NCBI RefSeq assembly: GCF_028288205.1
Contig: NZ_JAQBOD010000057.1
Coordinates: 1 to 64,000 of the forward strand
DNA: 64,000 bases
Reading direction: 5' to 3'
Source: Mucilaginibacter sp.
Lineage (GTDB): Bacteria; Bacteroidota; Bacteroidia; Sphingobacteriales; Sphingobacteriaceae
Shown in pieces: positions 61,425 through 64,000 of the stretch (its first letter is position 1; the number at the start of each line of letters is the position of its first letter). The position numbers and the translations under genes are program-made. Under the pieces are notes generated by a model that searched no databases, was not told where the DNA came from, and was given only the letters and a program-made list of their open reading frames with translations.

Positions 61425-61441
61425 TATCGACTCAAATTTTT

Positions 61442-61771
61442 TTAACAGCAGCTTTTAGCGGCAGTATACGAGCCGAAGAAGGTGCTTAACTCTTTACTTA
61501 ATAAACTCCACGCGGCGGGCTCAATGCAATAACAAACGCTTACGCCCTCTATAGTGCCTTGTATTAGCCCGGCGTTTTTAAGCTCTTTTAAATGTTGTGA
61601 TATGGTAGCTTGCGCCAAACCTAATTCATCAACCAGGTCGCCACAAATACAGGCATTGGCATTTATAATGTACTGTAAAATAGCAATACGGGCTGGATGC
61701 GCCATTGCTTTAAGCATGGTTGCCAGCTTGTTTTGCTCCTCGGTAAATATTTCTGTTTTGGTTAAGCCCAT
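61442..61771 (-). CDS. arsR: ArsR-family arsenic-responsive repressor
   Basis: A 109-residue winged helix. AMAHPARIAILQYIINANACICGDLVDELGLAQATISQHLKELKNAGLI is the ArsR pattern, with ACICGDL in the place of the classical ELCVCDL metal site, giving two cysteines. SVCYC and a final SCC add more. It leaves DNA when As(III) binds. A perfect palindrome lies just upstream of its start and a near copy just downstream. Confidence 0.94.
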   Translation of the reverse strand: MGLTKTEIFTEEQNKLATMLKAMAHPARIAILQYIINANACICGDLVDELGLAQATISQHLKELKNAGLIQGTIEGVSVCYCIEPAAWSLLSKELSTFFGSYTAAKSCC

Positions 61772-61773
61772 TG

Positions 61774-61791
61774 AATCGTAATATTACGATT
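61774..61791. promoter_or_regulatory. ArsR operator, copy 1
   Basis: AATCGTAATATTACGATT is a perfect 18-bp palindrome ending three bases before the arsR start. On the minus strand TATATTTG (61,814-61,807) upstream is a -7-like box, so the operator covers the transcript start. Confidence 0.8.
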
Positions 61792-61817
61792 GATAGTTGA
61801 GATATGCAAATATATTT

Positions 61818-61845
61818 ATTTGTCCGTCCGGTTTGGGGACGGAGA
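61818..61845. repeat. Dispersed intergenic palindrome, copy 2
   Basis: ATTTGTCCGTCCGGTTTG followed by GGGACGGAG. It shares the CCGTCC...GGACGG hairpin with 58,098-58,126. It sits between arsR and the LytTR regulator gene. Confidence 0.6.
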
Positions 61846-61856
61846 AGAAGGGATAA

Positions 61857-62597
61857 TTATATCCCCAAAACCTGCTTTAACTTAACATACCCGGTTTTAC
61901 TTACCGGTATTTTAGCGCCTGATTTGAGGATGGCAAGGTGACTATCTTTTTCGTAAGGATCTATACGGGTAATTTCCTGCACGCTTACAATGTATGAGCG
62001 GTGTACGCGTACAAACTGACGCGCATCCAACGTTTGTTCAAAGAAGCTCATGGTTTTATTTTTAAGGTATGAGCCTTCTTGTGTAAATACACTTACATAA
62101 TCATCATCGGCTTGCAAATATTGCACATCAACAACGGGTATTATTTTTACTTTGGTGCCGGTTTTTACCACAATACGTTCATGTTGCGCGGGCGAGTGTG
62201 AGGCGGTTTCCAGTAAGTTTTCTTGCTTTGGCGCGGCGGTGTGCGGGGCCTGTGTCAGGTATTTTTCTATAGCTTTATTAAAACGGTCCTTGCTGAATGG
62301 TTTTAGCAGGTAATCTGTAGCGTGTGCCTCAAAGGCTTTTATGGCGTACTCATCAAAAGCGGTGGTAAATATAACGGCGGGCTGGTCATCAACCAGTTCC
62401 AGCATCTCGAAACCGTTTATTTTAGGCATTTGCACATCTAAAAATATCAGGTCGGGCTGATGTTGCTGAATAGCTTTAAGCCCTTCAAAGCCATCGCCAC
62501 ACTCCTGTATAACTTCTATCTGCGGATAGCCTTGCAGGTATTCTTGTACAACCATACGGGCCAAAGGCTCGTCGTCAATTAATAAAGCACGTATCAT
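61857..62597 (-). CDS. LytTR-type response regulator
   Basis: A 246-residue regulator. Receiver domain (residues 1-120): acidic DDEP near the N-terminus, phosphorylated Asp in DLIFLDVQMPKINGFEM, Thr in VIFTTAFDEYAIKAF and Lys in LLKPF. LytTR DNA-binding domain (about 145-245): GTKVKIIPVVDVQYLQADDDYV, and FVRVHRSYIVSVQEITRI. It overlaps the kinase gene by four bases (ATGA), so they form a two-component pair. Confidence 0.95.
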   Translation of the reverse strand: MIRALLIDDEPLARMVVQEYLQGYPQIEVIQECGDGFEGLKAIQQHQPDLIFLDVQMPKINGFEMLELVDDQPAVIFTTAFDEYAIKAFEAHATDYLLKPFSKDRFNKAIEKYLTQAPHTAAPKQENLLETASHSPAQHERIVVKTGTKVKIIPVVDVQYLQADDDYVSVFTQEGSYLKNKTMSFFEQTLDARQFVRVHRSYIVSVQEITRIDPYEKDSHLAILKSGAKIPVSKTGYVKLKQVLGI

Positions 62598-63628
62598 GAC
62601 TGCGGAATTTTAATAATAGTTGTAAATATATTATCATTTGTATGAGTTTCCATCAAATCATTACGGGCAAAAAGCAAATATAATCTACGCTGCACCCCGC
62701 TTAAGCCAAAACCGGTACCCTGGCGCGGCCTGGAAGTTTTAGGATCATAAGGATTTTGTATGATCAGTTCCAGATAACTGCCCTCCAATTCTGCACGAAT
62801 GCTTACTACCACATCTTCAGTAGTATCGTACAATCCAAATTTAATAGCATTCTCTACCAGTGGTTGTAAGAGCATAGCGGGCATAATACTTTCGCCGCAT
62901 TTTGCATCGCAGCTTATTTCGGTTTTAAGGCGATGGCCAAAGCGTACCTTTTCAATTTCGAGATATAGGTTAAGATGCTGTAGTTCCTCATTTAAGGTAA
63001 CCTGTAATTGATCGTCTTTTTTAAGGGTGCCCCGTAAAAAATCAGATAGCTGGTGTATCATTTTACGTGCTTCATCGGGCTTAAAGCCAATAAGCGCGTT
63101 AATAGAGTTTAAGCTGTTGAATAGAAAGTGGGGTTGTAATTGTTGCCTCAGGTTATAAAGCTCAGCATCGCGGGCCAGTTGCTCGGCTTCCAGCTTGCGT
63201 TTTTCATTTTCTTTTTGATCAAGCTGCGAGTACCATATCATACTAATCATGGCCATCCAGCCAATCGCCAAAAAATCAGTAAAAAACCTAATGACCAACG
63301 ATTGCGCCATAAAGTTGGCATATACGGTATCTGCATTTAAAAACGGAAGTATATATCTGCAGCCCGCGGTACAACTGGCAGCCAGTGCAACACACCATAT
63401 TAGTATATTAATATAACTGCCCTTACCGGGTTGATAATAGCGTAGGTTATTGTTTATGAGCCAGCAAGCTGCTGCAAGCAGTATAGCGCTTATCAGGCTA
63501 TCGGTTATAGCGGTATACCATGCAAATCCAAAACCGTGTATAATGTAGGTTTGCAGGCCCGCCCATGCAAGCCCGCAGGCTACAAATGCCACACTTATTT
63601 TTTGAAATGTTAATGATGATATCGCCAA
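62594..63628 (-). CDS. LytS-type sensor histidine kinase
   Basis: A 344-residue kinase with four hydrophobic segments in the first 140 residues and a His_kinase domain. The phosphorylated histidine lies in LRQQLQPHFLFNSLNSINALI (about residue 167), and the ATP lid has PAMLLQPLVENAIKFGL and GTGFGLSGVQRRL. It signals to the LytTR regulator. The LiaF-like gene 32 bases upstream suggests a cell-envelope stimulus. Confidence 0.94.
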   Translation of the reverse strand: MAISSLTFQKISVAFVACGLAWAGLQTYIIHGFGFAWYTAITDSLISAILLAAACWLINNNLRYYQPGKGSYINILIWCVALAASCTAGCRYILPFLNADTVYANFMAQSLVIRFFTDFLAIGWMAMISMIWYSQLDQKENEKRKLEAEQLARDAELYNLRQQLQPHFLFNSLNSINALIGFKPDEARKMIHQLSDFLRGTLKKDDQLQVTLNEELQHLNLYLEIEKVRFGHRLKTEISCDAKCGESIMPAMLLQPLVENAIKFGLYDTTEDVVVSIRAELEGSYLELIIQNPYDPKTSRPRQGTGFGLSGVQRRLYLLFARNDLMETHTNDNIFTTIIKIPQS

Positions 63629-63660
63629 AACTTATATTTTATATTAAGATTGGTTCATTA

Positions 63661-64000
63661 TTAATAACTGCGTATATCTACCCCTGCAAAAATTGATGTG
63701 CCTTTTAACACCAGTATTTTGGTATTATCTAACGGGGCGCTGGTTCTTATTCTTTTATCATCAAAACCTGCAAAGACAGCTGCCATATCTGACACTACCA
63801 TCCAGTGTGCAGGTACAATTATTTTAGTACCGCCAAATACTTGGGTAACATCAATATAAACACGGCCCTTGATATCAGCTTGTGTAAAATCCAGCTCAGA
63901 GCCACCAAAGATGTTTACTATCTCGCCGCCCTGAAAATTCTTTGAAAAGATGATCTTTTTTACACCGCCAAAGATAGATACGGCATCCAAATGGTCGTCG
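63661..64000 (-). CDS. LiaF-like envelope-stress protein (N-terminus outside window)
   Basis: The 110 or so C-terminal residues of a protein whose frame is open at the right edge. Repeated beta turns VSIFGGVKKIIFSKNFQGGEIVNIFGGSELDFTQADI and GTSIFAGVDIRSY match the LiaF C-terminal (cell wall-active antibiotic response) domain. A membrane part should lie upstream. It is 32 bases before the kinase gene on the same strand, consistent with a Lia-like envelope sensing unit. Confidence 0.82.
   Translation of the reverse strand, partial: DDHLDAVSIFGGVKKIIFSKNFQGGEIVNIFGGSELDFTQADIKGRVYIDVTQVFGGTKIIVPAHWMVVSDMAAVFAGFDDKRIRTSAPLDNTKILVLKGTSIFAGVDIRSY

Noticed and set aside
1-64000. CRISPR array
   Set aside because: No regularly spaced direct repeats with unique spacers were seen. 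The 54-bp fibre repeats are coding and continuous, and the 40-bp phased hip sites are operators.

Overview
The window comes from a Bacteroidota chromosome, most likely Sphingobacteriaceae (Mucilaginibacter/Pedobacter-like). This is inferred from AT-rich intergenic DNA, TAnnTTTG-type promoter boxes, weak ribosome binding sites, DUF4099/DUF3945 and ArdC-type mobile-element genes, YCF48-like and DUF2147 secreted proteins, a SprB-like module and LytTR signalling. No 16S gene or other decisive marker is present, so the genus is a guess.

Positions 1 to about 21,700 are the integrase end of an integrative element (ICE or genomic island). The left edge carries plasmid/ICE-type genes: an M23 peptidase, an ArdC-like protein, a DUF4099/DUF3945 protein, a Toprim-like protein and a PH-domain membrane protein. 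Next comes cargo for redox, electrophile and drug stress: an HxlR regulator divergent from two MDR oxidoreductases, a TetR regulator with a TolC/HlyD/MFS efflux operon, a DUF302 protein, a Crp-like regulator, an AhpD-like protein without CxxC, and a second TetR controlling a short-chain dehydrogenase. A small element with terminal inverted repeats, an excisionase-like HTH gene, a three-gene hipBST toxin-antitoxin locus and a tyrosine recombinase follow. The recombinase lies beside the 3' end of tRNA-Lys(TTT), the probable attachment site.

Positions 21,700 to 23,700 are host DNA: tRNA-Lys, a YCF48-like secreted protein, a DUF2147 protein and two tRNA-Leu genes (CAG and GAG).

Positions 23,700 to about 51,200 are prophage-derived. 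Almost all structural genes run leftwards: small and large terminase, a tail chaperone with a probable -1 frameshift, tail proteins, tape measure, ClpP-type head protease, major capsid, tube, portal, connector, tail fibre, a beta-rich receptor-type protein, lysozyme and membrane lysis proteins. The order is tail before head, which is unusual. Several cargo genes interrupt the operon, including an O-antigen-type acyltransferase. Decayed tape-measure fragments lie upstream of the intact copy. An S24 repressor and an HTH protein sit at the right end. I see no integrase or replication genes, so this is a defective or domesticated prophage, or it needs a helper.

Positions 51,200 to 64,000 are host genes. 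They comprise a DUF47 protein, a porin followed by pstSCAB-phoU (high-affinity phosphate uptake), and a leftward arsenic operon: arsR, a DUF6428 gene, arsN2, arsC, acr3 and a phosphoesterase. Two near-identical ArsR operator palindromes lie in that operon. The window ends in a LytTR regulator, its histidine kinase and the start-truncated part of a LiaF-like gene. Phosphate uptake and arsenate resistance lie side by side, which fits because arsenate enters through phosphate transporters.
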